A stretch of DNA of 64,000 nt from Clostridium sp. AT4 (GTDB lineage: Bacteria > Bacillota > Clostridia > Lachnospirales > Lachnospiraceae), in the NCBI RefSeq assembly GCF_001517625.2, contig NZ_LN999826.1, forward strand, positions 186,001 to 250,000, written 5' to 3'. Below are positions 29,071 through 41,198 of this stretch, piece by piece (position 1 is the first letter of the stretch; the number at the start of each line of letters is the position of its first letter). The position numbers and the translations under genes were made by a program. Below the pieces are notes generated by a model, which was not told where the DNA came from, did no database searches, and saw only the letters and a list, made by a program, of their open reading frames with translations.

Positions 29071-30369
29071 ATGGGGATGAAAAGGAACGGAAGGAGAGGG
29101 CCGGTGAGGATATGTCTCATGGGCCTTGCGGCTGCGGGGACCGTATGGGGAGCCGTCTATATGATAAAAAACAGCAGAGCCGTCCTTACGGCAGTTCCCT
29201 GGGAGCAGCAGGTTCGGATGGCCGGGGAAGAACTGGCAGAGCTTCTATGGCATCAGGCTGCGCCTTATGAGATGACGGGGAAAAATTCCAGGAACATAAC
29301 GGAGCAGGACGGCAGTAATACGGATCAGGCTGTAAAGATCGCCTGGGAAGATGCAGACCCTGCTTTCAGGAATCATATGCAGGCACGTTTATTTTACAGG
29401 GAGCACCAGTATCTTGACCGGTACGGAGATGAAACAACAGGGGAGAAGCAGCATGAAGAAAGAAAAAAGGCCTCGCAGGGGAGCGTGGCTCACGGCTTAG
29501 AGGAAAGCCCCGGAGAAAGTTCCGGGGAAGCGTTAGAGGAAACCGCAGCCAGTGTTTCAGGCTCTGCCCTTTCTCTGGCAGGAAGCCTTCCTCTGCCAGT
29601 AACCGGAACACTCTATCAGCTTCAGCAGCTGGAGGATTTTGACTTTCTCATGAAGCATTTTTACAGTGTACATACCTCTACTACAGCAGGCCGTGATCTG
29701 TTTAACGGTCCGGCACTTTTAAGCCATGATGTGACATTAGATAATGAAGGGGAAGGGCCGCAGATCCTCATTTACCATACCCATTCTCAGGAGGCCTTTA
29801 AGGATTCCGGCCCTCAGGGGCAGACCATTGTGGAGGTGGGAGATTATCTGGCAGAACTTTTGACGCAGAAGGGCTACCGGGTTTACCATGACACGTCGGT
29901 TTATGATCTGCAAAGTGGCGTTCTGGATCGGAGTAAGGCCTATAATTATGCACTGGAAGGCGTAAACCGTATCCTGCAGCAGAATCCTTCCATTCAGGTA
30001 GTTCTGGATCTTCACAGGGATGGCGTTTCGGAAAATCTCCACATGGTTTCCGACATCAATGGAAAGCCCACAGCGCAGATCATGTTTTTTAACGGCCTCA
30101 GCCGTACGCCGGAGGGGAAAATTGCCTATCTTCCCAATCCTTATCTGGCAGAAAACCTTGCATTCAGCCTGAAAATGCAGCTGGGAGCACAGGCGTATTT
30201 TCCAGGATTTGCCAGAAAGATCTATTTAAAGGGACTGCGCTATAATCTCCACCTGCGGCCTAAGTCTGCTCTTATTGAAGCGGGGGCTCAGACGAATACA
30301 TTTGAAGAGGTAAAAAACGCCATGGAGCCCCTGGCACAACTTTTGGATATGGTGTTGCAAGGGGAGTGA
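29071..30369 (+). CDS. spoIIP: Stage II sporulation protein P
   Basis: The 432-residue peptidoglycan amidase/endopeptidase acts with SpoIID and SpoIIM in engulfment. It has a short N-terminal membrane anchor (GLAAAGTVWGAVYMI), a poorly conserved Ser/Glu-rich linker (about 80-180), then the catalytic domain with ILIYHTHSQEAF, VVLDLHRDGV and LIEAGAQTNTFEEVKNA, which carry the His/His/Glu ligands of the family. ATG 29071 is chosen; an in-frame ATG at 29077 is almost as good. Only weak promoter candidates were seen. Confidence 0.9.
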   Translation: MGMKRNGRRGPVRICLMGLAAAGTVWGAVYMIKNSRAVLTAVPWEQQVRMAGEELAELLWHQAAPYEMTGKNSRNITEQDGSNTDQAVKIAWEDADPAFRNHMQARLFYREHQYLDRYGDETTGEKQHEERKKASQGSVAHGLEESPGESSGEALEETAASVSGSALSLAGSLPLPVTGTLYQLQQLEDFDFLMKHFYSVHTSTTAGRDLFNGPALLSHDVTLDNEGEGPQILIYHTHSQEAFKDSGPQGQTIVEVGDYLAELLTQKGYRVYHDTSVYDLQSGVLDRSKAYNYALEGVNRILQQNPSIQVVLDLHRDGVSENLHMVSDINGKPTAQIMFFNGLSRTPEGKIAYLPNPYLAENLAFSLKMQLGAQAYFPGFARKIYLKGLRYNLHLRPKSALIEAGAQTNTFEEVKNAMEPLAQLLDMVLQGE

Positions 30370-30382
30370 AAAAAAGGTATAA
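30355..30382 (+). promoter_or_regulatory. Promoter of lepA operon
   Basis: TTGCAA (30355-30360), a 16-bp spacer and TATAAT (30377-30382), within the end of spoIIP and its downstream gap. Confidence 0.6.
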
Positions 30383-30423
30383 TGGCAGATATATTTTAAT
30401 TTGAAAGAAGACGAGGATAAAGA

Positions 30424-32238
30424 ATGGCAACGATTGACCAGAGTAAAATACGAAATTTTTGTATCATCGCCCATATTGATCACGGCAAGTCCACCCTGGC
30501 TGACCGTATTATTGAAAAAACAGGGCTTTTAACAAGCAGAGAGATGCAGGAGCAGATCCTGGACAACATGGACCTGGAGCGGGAGAGAGGCATTACCATC
30601 AAATCTCAGGCAGTGCGTACCGTATATAAGGCAAAGGACGGGGAGGAATATATTTTTAACCTGATCGACACTCCCGGACATGTAGACTTTAATTATGAGG
30701 TTTCCCGCAGTCTGGCAGCCTGCGACGGAGCCATCCTGGTAGTGGATGCGTCCCAGGGCATTGAGGCTCAGACGCTGGCAAATGTCTATCTGGCTCTGGA
30801 TCATGATCTGGACGTATTTCCGGTTATCAATAAAATCGATCTTCCAAGCGCCGACCCGGATCATGTGGAGGCGGAGATAGAGGATGTGATTGGTCTGGAG
30901 GCTCACGATGCGCCCCGTATTTCCGCGAAAACAGGACTGAATATCGAAGATGTTCTGGAGGCCATTGTGCACAAGATCCCGTCTCCCAAGGGAGATCCCG
31001 ATGCTCCCCTTCAGGCGCTGATCTTTGATTCTATTTATGATTCTTACAAAGGTGTAATTATTTTCTGCCGTGTGATGGAAGGCACGGTAAAGAAGGGAAC
31101 CCGTGTGCGGATGATGGCCACGGGGGCAGAGGAAGAGGTAGTAGAGGTCGGATACTTCGGCGCAGGCCAGTTTATTACCTGCGACGAGCTCAGCGCGGGA
31201 ATGGTAGGCTATATTACCGCCAGTATCAAAAATGTCCGCGATACCCGTGTGGGCGATACGGTTACAGATGCCGTCCGTCCCTGTGAAAGCCCCCTTCCGG
31301 GCTATAAAAAGGTAACGCCTATGGTTTACTGCGGACTTTATCCTGCAGACGGTGCCAAATACAATGACTTAAGAGACGCCCTTGAAAAGCTTCAGCTAAA
31401 TGATGCTTCGCTTTTCTATGAACCGGAGACCTCTGTGGCTCTTGGCTTTGGCTTCCGCTGCGGTTTTTTAGGCCTGCTTCATCTGGAAATCATTCAGGAG
31501 CGCTTAGAGAGGGAATATAACCTGGATCTTGTGACAACGGCTCCGGGCGTAGTATACCGGGTATATAAGACGAATGGTGAGATGATCGAGCTTACCAATC
31601 CATCCAATCTGCCGGATCCCAGTGAAATTGAATACATGGAGGAGCCTATTGTAAGCGCGGAGATCATGGTAACGACCGAATATGTGGGCTCCATTATGAC
31701 TTTGTGCCAGGAGCGCCGGGGCGTATATCTGGGAATGGAATACATTGAAACCACCCGTGCCCTTTTAAAATACGAGCTTCCCTTAAATGAGATCATCTAT
31801 GACTTCTTCGACGCCTTAAAGTCACGGTCCAGAGGATATGCCTCCTTTGATTATGAGTTAAAGGGCTATGAGCGGTCTGAGCTTGTGAAGCTGGATATTC
31901 TGGTAAACAGAGAGGAAGTGGACGCTCTTTCCTTTATTGTACATTCTGCCTCGGCCTATGAAAAGGGACGCAGGATGTGCGAAAAATTAAAGGAGGAGAT
32001 TCCGCGCCACTTGTTTGAAATCCCCATTCAGGCAGCCATCGGTGGAAAGATAATTGCCAGAGAGACGGTAAAGGCAGTCCGTAAGGACGTGCTTGCAAAG
32101 TGCTACGGCGGCGATATTTCACGAAAGAGAAAGCTTCTTGAAAAGCAGAAGGAAGGCAAAAAGCGGATGCGCCAGATCGGAAATGTAGAGATTCCGCAGA
32201 AGGCGTTTATGAGCGTTCTGAAGCTGGATGAAGAGTAA
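30424..32238 (+). CDS. lepA: Elongation factor 4
   Basis: The 604-residue translational GTPase has G1 [13 protein letters not shown]2 RGITI, G3 DTPGHVDF and G4 NKID, and the family-specific C-terminal domain ending [25 protein letters not shown]. It back-translocates ribosomes stalled by high salt or poor codons. It is followed by hemW 24 bases on, a conserved order in Firmicutes. Confidence 0.97.
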   Translation: MATIDQSKIRNFCIIAHIDHGKSTLADRIIEKTGLLTSREMQEQILDNMDLERERGITIKSQAVRTVYKAKDGEEYIFNLIDTPGHVDFNYEVSRSLAACDGAILVVDASQGIEAQTLANVYLALDHDLDVFPVINKIDLPSADPDHVEAEIEDVIGLEAHDAPRISAKTGLNIEDVLEAIVHKIPSPKGDPDAPLQALIFDSIYDSYKGVIIFCRVMEGTVKKGTRVRMMATGAEEEVVEVGYFGAGQFITCDELSAGMVGYITASIKNVRDTRVGDTVTDAVRPCESPLPGYKKVTPMVYCGLYPADGAKYNDLRDALEKLQLNDASLFYEPETSVALGFGFRCGFLGLLHLEIIQERLEREYNLDLVTTAPGVVYRVYKTNGEMIELTNPSNLPDPSEIEYMEEPIVSAEIMVTTEYVGSIMTLCQERRGVYLGMEYIETTRALLKYELPLNEIIYDFFDALKSRSRGYASFDYELKGYERSELVKLDILVNREEVDALSFIVHSASAYEKGRRMCEKLKEEIPRHLFEIPIQAAIGGKIIARETVKAVRKDVLAKCYGGDISRKRKLLEKQKEGKKRMRQIGNVEIPQKAFMSVLKLDEE

Positions 32239-32262
32239 GAGAAAAAGCGAGACAGTCACCCT

Positions 32263-34975
<2,713 letters not shown>

Positions 34976-34980
34976 GAAGT

Positions 34981-35286
34981 TCAGATAAAAAATTCCAGTA
35001 AAAATACAGCTGTGCAGGCTGCAAGGGATACATGAAAAAGACTTTTTCCCTTCCAGGCCAGCAGGACGGCCACGGCCAGAGCTGTGGCTCCGCCTGCTGC
35101 AGAGCGGGTGGCATAGAGGATGGCCGGAAAGGTCATGACGGAGAGCGTCACATAGGGAACATAATATAAAAAAGAACGAAGAAAGGTATTTTTGATTTCT
35201 TTTCGTATCAGTGTGAGCGGCAGCAGTCGGATCAGATAGGTCACTGCTGCCATTACTGCTATATAGACATAAATATTCCGATTCAT
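34981..35286 (-). CDS. azlD: AzlD branched-chain amino acid transporter subunit
   Basis: The 101-residue protein has four predicted membrane segments (IYVYIAVMAAVTYLIRLLPLTL, YVPYVTLSVMTFPAILYATRSAAGG), as in AzlD. With AzlC it exports branched-chain amino acids and analogues. Its start abuts the azlC stop, which supports a complex. Confidence 0.9.
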   Translation of the reverse strand: MNRNIYVYIAVMAAVTYLIRLLPLTLIRKEIKNTFLRSFLYYVPYVTLSVMTFPAILYATRSAAGGATALAVAVLLAWKGKSLFHVSLAACTAVFLLEFFI

Positions 35287-35994
35287 TTAAGCTTCCTCCT
35301 TTACAGGGCAGATCAGGGCGGCTCCTCCGGCGATAACAAAGGTCAAAAGGATGATCTTAAATCCGGATGAAATGGTATTTAATACCGGGATCAGGGTAAA
35401 TACAAAGCTGGCTGTCATGGAGAGCAGGACCACAGCCCGAAGGACCCTGTTTTCTCTTGCCGGAGGTACGATGATCGCCAGAAACATTCCATAGAGGGCC
35501 ACGCCCAGGGCATTTAAAAGCCGTTCCGGAAGCAGACTGCCGGAGAGCGCGCCTAAAAGCGTTCCCAAAGTCCAGCCCGGCACAGCGGCGCTCATCAGCC
35601 CGTAGCTGTAAAAGGGGCTTAAGGTTCCAGGATGACAGACCGACACGCCGAAAATTTCATCCGTCACCCCATAGGCCATGAGAAAACGATGGAATAAAGG
35701 CATCTTATGATCCAGCTTCTGGGAAAGGGAGCAGGACATAAGGCAGTAGCGCAGGTTGATCACAAGCTGCACCGCGGCCATTTCCAGATAAGAGGAGCCG
35801 GCGGTTATGATGCCAAGGCCGGCAAACTGGCCGGCGCTTGTAAGATTGGTAAGGGAGATAAGCACGGACTGGAAAACAGAGAGGCCGGAGCTTACCGCCA
35901 TGATGCCGAAGGTAAAGGATACAGCCAGATAGCCGAGGCCGATGGGGATGCCGTGGATCAATCCGGAATAAAACGGACGTTTCTGCTGATTCAT
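35287..35994 (-). CDS. azlC: AzlC branched-chain amino acid exporter
   Basis: The 235-residue permease of the AzlC family shows GLIHGIPIGLGYLAVSFTFGIMAVSSG and NLTSAGQFAGLGIITAGSSYLEMAAVQLVINLRYCLMSCSLSQKL. ATG 35994 has GGGAGGGAAAC upstream, so a longer frame starting at 36102 is not used. It pairs with azlD and follows the asparaginase gene on the same strand. Confidence 0.9.
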   Translation of the reverse strand: MNQQKRPFYSGLIHGIPIGLGYLAVSFTFGIMAVSSGLSVFQSVLISLTNLTSAGQFAGLGIITAGSSYLEMAAVQLVINLRYCLMSCSLSQKLDHKMPLFHRFLMAYGVTDEIFGVSVCHPGTLSPFYSYGLMSAAVPGWTLGTLLGALSGSLLPERLLNALGVALYGMFLAIIVPPARENRVLRAVVLLSMTASFVFTLIPVLNTISSGFKIILLTFVIAGGAALICPVKEEA

Positions 35995-36011
35995 ACTCGT
36001 GTTTCCCTCCC

Positions 36012-37019
36012 TTATACCGATTTCCAGAGGATATCCCGGTTGACGGTCTGATAAAACAGGCGCCGGATTTCCTTCGGGTCCTTTGTTTGTCCCAGAATCC
36101 ACATGGTCTTTGTCACTGCTGCCTCCAGCGTCATGTCATAGGCTTCCAGCAGGCCAAATTCCTGCTTGATATTTTTGCCTACCTCATATACAGACATATT
36201 GCTGCCCTCATTTGTGACCTGTGTGGTCATGATTACCGTTTTTCCCAGGCTGGTCCAGCGTCCCACGGCCCGATGGTAATCTCCTCCGTCATAGGAGGGA
36301 AGGCCGCCTACGCCGAAGGATTCAATGATAACAGCGTCATAGTGTTCTGCCATATAGTCAAGAAGGGAGGCGTCCATGGAAGGAATCAGCTTTAAAAGCC
36401 CCACATTGGGATTTAAATGGCAAAAAAACTGCACCGGCTCTTTTAAAAGCTCCTTGTCATCCAGATAAAAAAGGATATGCTCCTCCTGGATCGTGGCAAT
36501 ATAGGGAAAATTGATACTGGAAAAGGCGTTGTAGCTCTTGGTGCGCTCCTTTTTTCCGCGGGTGCCTGCGATCACCTTGCCGTCGAATACGATATTGACC
36601 CCATGTGCGTTTGGGTGAGAGGCGAAGCGAAGGCTGTCCGCAAGATTGGTTCTGGCGTCTGTGTTTTCCATATCGATAGGCTTTTGGGCTCCGGTGATCA
36701 CAATGGGCTTTGCAGAATTGCGGATCAGATAGGAAAGGGCAGCGGCCGTGTAAGCCATGGTGTCTGTACCGTGGGTGATCACAAAGCCGTCATAATCTTT
36801 ATAATGTTCCTCAATAGCCTTTTCAATGGTAAGCCAGTGGGAAGGCTGTATGTTGGTGCTGTCAATATTTAATACCTGGATCGAATCAATGCTGCAGAAC
36901 GTCCGGCTGTCCGGGACAAAGGAAAGGATTTCTTCCGAGGAAAGAAGGGGCATTAACCCCTGGGACGTACGTTTGCAGGCAATGGTGCCTCCAGTGCCAA
37001 GAAGCAGGATGCGTTTCAT
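36012..37019 (-). CDS. ansA: L-asparaginase, type I (cytoplasmic)
   Basis: The 335-residue enzyme hydrolyses asparagine to aspartate and ammonia. The N-terminal LGTGGTIACK and the THGTDTMAYTAAALSYL motif carry the two catalytic threonines of the family. No signal peptide is present, so it acts in the cytoplasm. A near-consensus promoter stands upstream on the minus strand (37085-37113). Confidence 0.95.
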   Translation of the reverse strand: MKRILLLGTGGTIACKRTSQGLMPLLSSEEILSFVPDSRTFCSIDSIQVLNIDSTNIQPSHWLTIEKAIEEHYKDYDGFVITHGTDTMAYTAAALSYLIRNSAKPIVITGAQKPIDMENTDARTNLADSLRFASHPNAHGVNIVFDGKVIAGTRGKKERTKSYNAFSSINFPYIATIQEEHILFYLDDKELLKEPVQFFCHLNPNVGLLKLIPSMDASLLDYMAEHYDAVIIESFGVGGLPSYDGGDYHRAVGRWTSLGKTVIMTTQVTNEGSNMSVYEVGKNIKQEFGLLEAYDMTLEAAVTKTMWILGQTKDPKEIRRLFYQTVNRDILWKSV

Positions 37020-37084
37020 AAAATATAAATCTCCTTATCAATAACCGGCCGGCCTTTAAAGCCCAAACCGGAGAGTCTGTCTGT

Positions 37085-37113
37085 ATTCTAACGATTCTCT
37101 TACGATTTGTCAA
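37085..37113 (-). promoter_or_regulatory. Promoter of ansA operon
   Basis: On the minus strand TTGACA (37113-37108), a 17-bp spacer and TAGAAT (37090-37085). azlC and azlD probably share it. Confidence 0.75.
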
Positions 37114-37130
37114 TTTTTTCATTCCCTTAT

Positions 37131-37158
37131 TTGAATATGACAGTAAATATGATACAAT
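37131..37158 (+). promoter_or_regulatory. Promoter of the NfeD-SPFH pair
   Basis: TTGAAT (37131-37136), a 16-bp spacer and TACAAT (37153-37158), divergent from the ansA promoter. Confidence 0.55.
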
Positions 37159-37267
37159 AAAGATATCTTTCCTCAAAAGCGGGTACAGCCGGCTATAATG
37201 GGGAATCATATCCGTGCGGAGTGTACAGACAGCTTTCCGGCACGGCTGCAGAAAGGAGGAAAAGCAG

Positions 37268-37699
37268 ATGACCTTATTTTGGATCGCGGCATTTATCGTG
37301 CTTACAGCGGCAGAGGCGCTTACCGTTTCCCTTACCTGTATCTGGTTTGCAGGAGGAGCGCTTGCGGGGCTTTTGGTTCAGGTCCTGGGAGGCAGTGTGA
37401 AGCTGCAGCTGGCTTTGTTTGCAGCCGTTTCCTTTGCGCTGCTCCTTCTGGTGCGGCCTCTGACGGCAGGAATCCTAAAGCCGAAGGAGACACGGACCAA
37501 CACAGACGGGCTCATCGGCAGAAAAGTGGTGGTTAAGGAGACCATCGACAACGTCCGGGGAACAGGAAGCGTGTCTCTGGCCGGAGAAACCTGGCTGGCC
37601 CGTTCGCTCCATGAGGATCGGATCCTTACGCCCGGCACAGCCGCTGTGATCCGGGAGATCCGGGGCGCAAAACTATTTGTAGAACAGGAAAATGAATAA
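37268..37699 (+). CDS. NfeD-like membrane protein
   Basis: The 143-residue protein has two N-terminal membrane segments (LFWIAAFIVLTAAEALTVSL and LQLALFAAVSFALLLLVRPL) and a C-terminal OB-fold of the NfeD type with LIGRKVVVKETIDNVRGTGSVSLAGETWLARS. NfeD proteins partner SPFH proteins in membrane quality control, and an SPFH gene follows 11 bases on. ATG 37268 has AAAGGAGGAAAAGC upstream. Confidence 0.85.
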   Translation: MTLFWIAAFIVLTAAEALTVSLTCIWFAGGALAGLLVQVLGGSVKLQLALFAAVSFALLLLVRPLTAGILKPKETRTNTDGLIGRKVVVKETIDNVRGTGSVSLAGETWLARSLHEDRILTPGTAAVIREIRGAKLFVEQENE

Positions 37700-37710
37700 G
37701 GAGGGATTTT

Positions 37711-38661
37711 ATGTTAGGTATGATAGGAGGTTTTATGGCGTTTATTATTGTTGCAGTTGTAATTCTGGTGATTCTTTCGTCCTGTATCCGAATTGTTCCT
37801 CAGGCACAGGCGCTGGTAGTGGAACGTCTGGGCGGCTATCTGGGGACCTACGGGGTAGGCGTCCATTTTCTGATCCCCTTTATTGACCGGGTGGCAAAGA
37901 AGGTAAACTTAAAGGAGCAGGTGGAGGACTTCCCGCCGCAGCCGGTGATCACAAAGGACAATGTTACCATGCAGATCGATACAGTGGTATTCTTCTACAT
38001 TACCGATCCGAAAATGTATGCGTATGGTGTGGAGCGTCCGATCCTTGCGATTGAGAATCTGACAGCCACTACTTTAAGAAATATTATCGGTGATCTGGAG
38101 TTAGATGAAACACTGACTTCCAGAGAGACCATCAATGCCAAGATGCAGGAATCCCTGGATCTGGCGACGGATCCCTGGGGTATCAAGGTTACCCGTGTGG
38201 AGCTTAAGAACATCATTCCCCCGGCAGCCATTCAGGAGGCCATGGAGAAGCAGATGAAGGCAGAGCGTGAGCGCCGCGAGGCTATCTTAAAGGCAGAGGG
38301 CGAGAAGAAGTCCATGATCCTGGTAGCAGAGGGAAATAAGGAGTCTGCCGTTTTAAATGCAGAGGCTGAAAAAGAGGCGGCCATCCTTCGTGCTGAAGCA
38401 GAGAAGGAAAAGAAGATCAAAGAGGCTCAGGGACAGGCGGAGGCCATCCGCACCGTACAGAAGGCTACAGCAGAAGGAATCCGCTACATCCGGGAAGCAG
38501 GAGCTGATCAGACCGTGCTGCAGCTTAAGAGTCTGGAGGCCTTTGCGGCGGCTGCCAACGGCAGAGCCACCAAGATCATCATTCCTTCTGAAATCCAGGG
38601 AATTGCAGGCCTTGTAAAGTCTATTGCAGAGGTAGCAGGAGACGGAGCTGCTGAGAAGTAA
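37711..38661 (+). CDS. SPFH/Band 7 membrane scaffold protein (QmcA-like)
   Basis: The 316-residue protein has a single N-terminal membrane helix (GFMAFIIVAVVILVILSSCIRI), then the SPFH/prohibitin domain (QAQALVVERLGGYLGTYGVGVHFLIPFIDRVAKK) and a long Glu/Lys/Ala-rich coiled coil (KAERERREAILKAEGEKK and following). It is a stomatin-type membrane scaffold linked to proteolysis. The order NfeD-SPFH on one strand is the usual one. Confidence 0.92.
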   Translation: MLGMIGGFMAFIIVAVVILVILSSCIRIVPQAQALVVERLGGYLGTYGVGVHFLIPFIDRVAKKVNLKEQVEDFPPQPVITKDNVTMQIDTVVFFYITDPKMYAYGVERPILAIENLTATTLRNIIGDLELDETLTSRETINAKMQESLDLATDPWGIKVTRVELKNIIPPAAIQEAMEKQMKAERERREAILKAEGEKKSMILVAEGNKESAVLNAEAEKEAAILRAEAEKEKKIKEAQGQAEAIRTVQKATAEGIRYIREAGADQTVLQLKSLEAFAAAANGRATKIIIPSEIQGIAGLVKSIAEVAGDGAAEK

Positions 38662-38704
38662 GCAGATAAAGAGATAAAGTACCCGTCAACGAGGAGATAA
38701 ACAA

Positions 38705-40102
38705 ATGAGCGCGGAGCAAAAAGTCCAAAAGATAAAAGCAAATGGAATTACAGAGGGAAGTATTTTCGGACAGCTGCTGCTGTTTTTCTTCCCTATTTTA
38801 TTCGGAACCTTTTTTCAGCAGCTTTATAATACGGCAGATGCCGTGGTAGTAGGCCGCTTTGTGGGAAAACAGGCTCTGGCAGCAGTAGGAGGAACCACCA
38901 GTACGCTGATCAATCTGATGGTGGGCTTCTTTGTGGGTCTGTCCAGCGGCGCTACTGTGGTCATCTCGCAGTATTACGGTGCAAAAAAGGCCGATAAGGT
39001 TCACTGGGCCGTACATACCTCAGTTGCTTTTTCGGTCATAGGAGGCGTCCTTTTTATGGCAGTGGGACTTGTGGGAGCCAGATGGGCGCTCACAGCCATG
39101 CATACGCCTGAGGATGTAATGGATCATGCAGTAACCTATATCAGGATCTATTTTCTGGGGATGGTTCCTAATCTTCTGTACAATATGGGAGCCGGCATTC
39201 TCCGTGCAGTGGGAGATTCCAGACGGCCGCTGTATTTCCTCATTGGGAGCTGTTTTGTAAACATTATCCTGGATGTGGTTTTAGTGGCAGTGCTCCGGAT
39301 GGGAGTGGCCGGTGCTGCTCTGGCAACTATTTCTTCCCAGCTTTTTTCAGCGATCCTGGTAATTCTCTGCCTGACCCGCACACAGGATATGTATAAGGTA
39401 GAGTGGAGAAAGATCCGTATTGACGGCCGGATGCTCCAGAGGATCATACGCATCGGTATCCCAGCAGGAATGCAGTCTGTGATGTATAACATTTCCAACA
39501 TTATTATCCAGGCCGGTGTAAATAATCTGGGAACAGACAATGTGACTGCCTGGGCAACCTACGGAAAGGTGGACGGCCTGTACTGGATGATGATCAATGC
39601 TCTGGGAATATCCGTTACTACCTTTGTTGGACAGAACTACGGAGCAAGGCGGATGGACCGGGTGAGAAAGGGAGCCGGCGCCTGTATGGTGATCGGCGTG
39701 GTGCTTACGGCCATTGTCTCGACAGCGCTGTATTTCTGGGGGTATCTGTTTATCGAGCTTTTCACCTCGGATCCTCAGGTACAGCTCATCAGCCAGAGCC
39801 TGATCCATTTTATGGTTCCCACCTTTATTACCTATATCACCATTGAGATCCTTTCCGGTACCTTAAGAGGCGTGGGTGATGCCTGGATGCCTCTCATTAT
39901 TACCGGTGTAGGCGTGTGTCTGGTGCGTGTGATCTGGATTATTTTTGCACTGCCGCATTTCAATACCATTCTGGCAGCTGCCTTTTGTTATCCTATGACC
40001 TGGGCTTTAACCTCAGCGGCCTTTGCGGTGTATTATTACTTTTTCAGCAGCCTAAAGAGGGTAAACTTAAAGAAAATTTTTTTAAAGCATCAGTATAAAT
40101 AG
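38705..40102 (+). CDS. MATE family efflux transporter
   Basis: The 465-residue twelve-helix exporter begins with a cytoplasmic region (MSAEQKVQKIKANGITEGSIFGQ), then PILFGTFFQQLYNTADAVVVGRFVGKQALAAVGGTTS, the classic MATE N-terminal motif. It shares only the fold with the MATE at 23842-25206. Substrate is unknown. AACGAGGAGATAAACAA precedes the start. Confidence 0.9.
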   Translation: MSAEQKVQKIKANGITEGSIFGQLLLFFFPILFGTFFQQLYNTADAVVVGRFVGKQALAAVGGTTSTLINLMVGFFVGLSSGATVVISQYYGAKKADKVHWAVHTSVAFSVIGGVLFMAVGLVGARWALTAMHTPEDVMDHAVTYIRIYFLGMVPNLLYNMGAGILRAVGDSRRPLYFLIGSCFVNIILDVVLVAVLRMGVAGAALATISSQLFSAILVILCLTRTQDMYKVEWRKIRIDGRMLQRIIRIGIPAGMQSVMYNISNIIIQAGVNNLGTDNVTAWATYGKVDGLYWMMINALGISVTTFVGQNYGARRMDRVRKGAGACMVIGVVLTAIVSTALYFWGYLFIELFTSDPQVQLISQSLIHFMVPTFITYITIEILSGTLRGVGDAWMPLIITGVGVCLVRVIWIIFALPHFNTILAAAFCYPMTWALTSAAFAVYYYFFSSLKRVNLKKIFLKHQYK

Positions 40103-40159
40103 GAAAATGGCGGAAAAACTTCCTGTATCAGTAAAAAAGCAAAAGCAGGAGGTTGGCTT

Positions 40160-40342
40160 ATGACGTCAGGAGAGGTTATTTTCAATAATGTGGAGGAAAT
40201 TGTGCACTTTGTGAATCAGGCGGAAAAGATCCGCTGGGATGTGGATGTCTGTCTGGGAAGCTGTATTGTGGATGGAAAATCCCTTTTGGGGGTTATGAGC
40301 TTCGGTACAGGCAAAAAACTTAAGATAGTGATCCACAACTAA
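40160..40342 (+). CDS. HPr-like protein lacking the N-terminal His
   Basis: The 60-residue protein ends in the HPr hallmark GKSLLGVMSFGTGKKLKIV, in which the Ser of HPr Ser-46 (KSxxGV) is kept. The segment with His-15 is not present; the protein is also shorter than HPr or Crh (about 85). It may be a Crh-type regulatory protein phosphorylated on Ser by HPr kinase, or a decayed HPr. ATG 40160 has CAGGAGGTTGG upstream. Confidence 0.7.
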   Translation: MTSGEVIFNNVEEIVHFVNQAEKIRWDVDVCLGSCIVDGKSLLGVMSFGTGKKLKIVIHN

Positions 40343-40364
40343 AGAAGAAAGGGAAGCAGTGCCA

Positions 40365-41198
40365 ATGATACAGGAAATCGGTGAAGGCAGGTTTAATCCT
40401 GCCTATATGAGAAAAAATCCGCAGGAGGATGATATCCTGCTTCATTATGAATACAATAAGGTAATGCTTATCAAGGAGGGGGACGGATACCGTCTCCCTG
40501 CTTTTAGGGATTTAAAGGGAGAGGAAGATGCTGTGGAAAGCGTTTCATACCTCTTTTCTATTGATTCCAGAGGGTATTATCTGGCAGATACGTTTCAAAT
40601 GCCGGAATTTGGCGGCTTTGTTATGGAGGGACTGCAGATCTTCCGCTCCTTTGAACCCATGGAGGACGGCTTTGCGGGAATTACGGGGAGCCAGATTTAC
40701 CGTTGGAGAGAGAGCCGCAGGTTTTGCGGCTGCTGCGGGGGAAAAATGGCTCCGGGAGAGAAAGAGCGTTCCATGGTATGCTCTGCGTGCGGCCATACAG
40801 AATATCCCAAGATCAGTCCGGCAGTGATCGTGGCGATCCGGAATGGGGATCGGCTGCTTATGTCCAGGTATGCCAGGGGAGCTTACCGTCATTATGCTCT
40901 GATCGCAGGCTATCTGGAAATCGGAGAGACCTTTGAGGACTGTGTGAAGCGGGAAGTAATGGAAGAGGTGGGACTGAAAGTCAAAAATATCCGTTACTAT
41001 AAGAGTCAGCCATGGGCTTTTTCCGATACGGTGATGATCGGCTTTGTGGCAGATCTGGACGGAGACGATACCATACGGCTCCAGGAAGAGGAACTGTCGG
41101 AGGCCGGCTGGTTTACAAGGGAGGAGATCATAGAGTATCCGCCCTATATCAGCGTAGGCCATGAGATGATGAAAGCATTTAAGGATGGAAAAATCTAA
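40365..41198 (+). CDS. nudC: NAD(+) diphosphatase (NudC)
   Basis: The 277-residue Nudix hydrolase has a zinc ribbon (CGCCGGKMAPGEKERSMVCSACG) between its N- and C-terminal domains and the Nudix box GYLEIGETFEDCVKREVMEEVGLKV, and the NudC signature SQPWAFSDTVMIGF (SQPWPFPxS type). It hydrolyses NAD(H), and may remove NAD caps from RNA. ATG 40365 is chosen over an earlier in-frame GTG. Its stop overlaps the next gene's ATG by one base. Confidence 0.9.
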   Translation: MIQEIGEGRFNPAYMRKNPQEDDILLHYEYNKVMLIKEGDGYRLPAFRDLKGEEDAVESVSYLFSIDSRGYYLADTFQMPEFGGFVMEGLQIFRSFEPMEDGFAGITGSQIYRWRESRRFCGCCGGKMAPGEKERSMVCSACGHTEYPKISPAVIVAIRNGDRLLMSRYARGAYRHYALIAGYLEIGETFEDCVKREVMEEVGLKVKNIRYYKSQPWAFSDTVMIGFVADLDGDDTIRLQEEELSEAGWFTREEIIEYPPYISVGHEMMKAFKDGKI

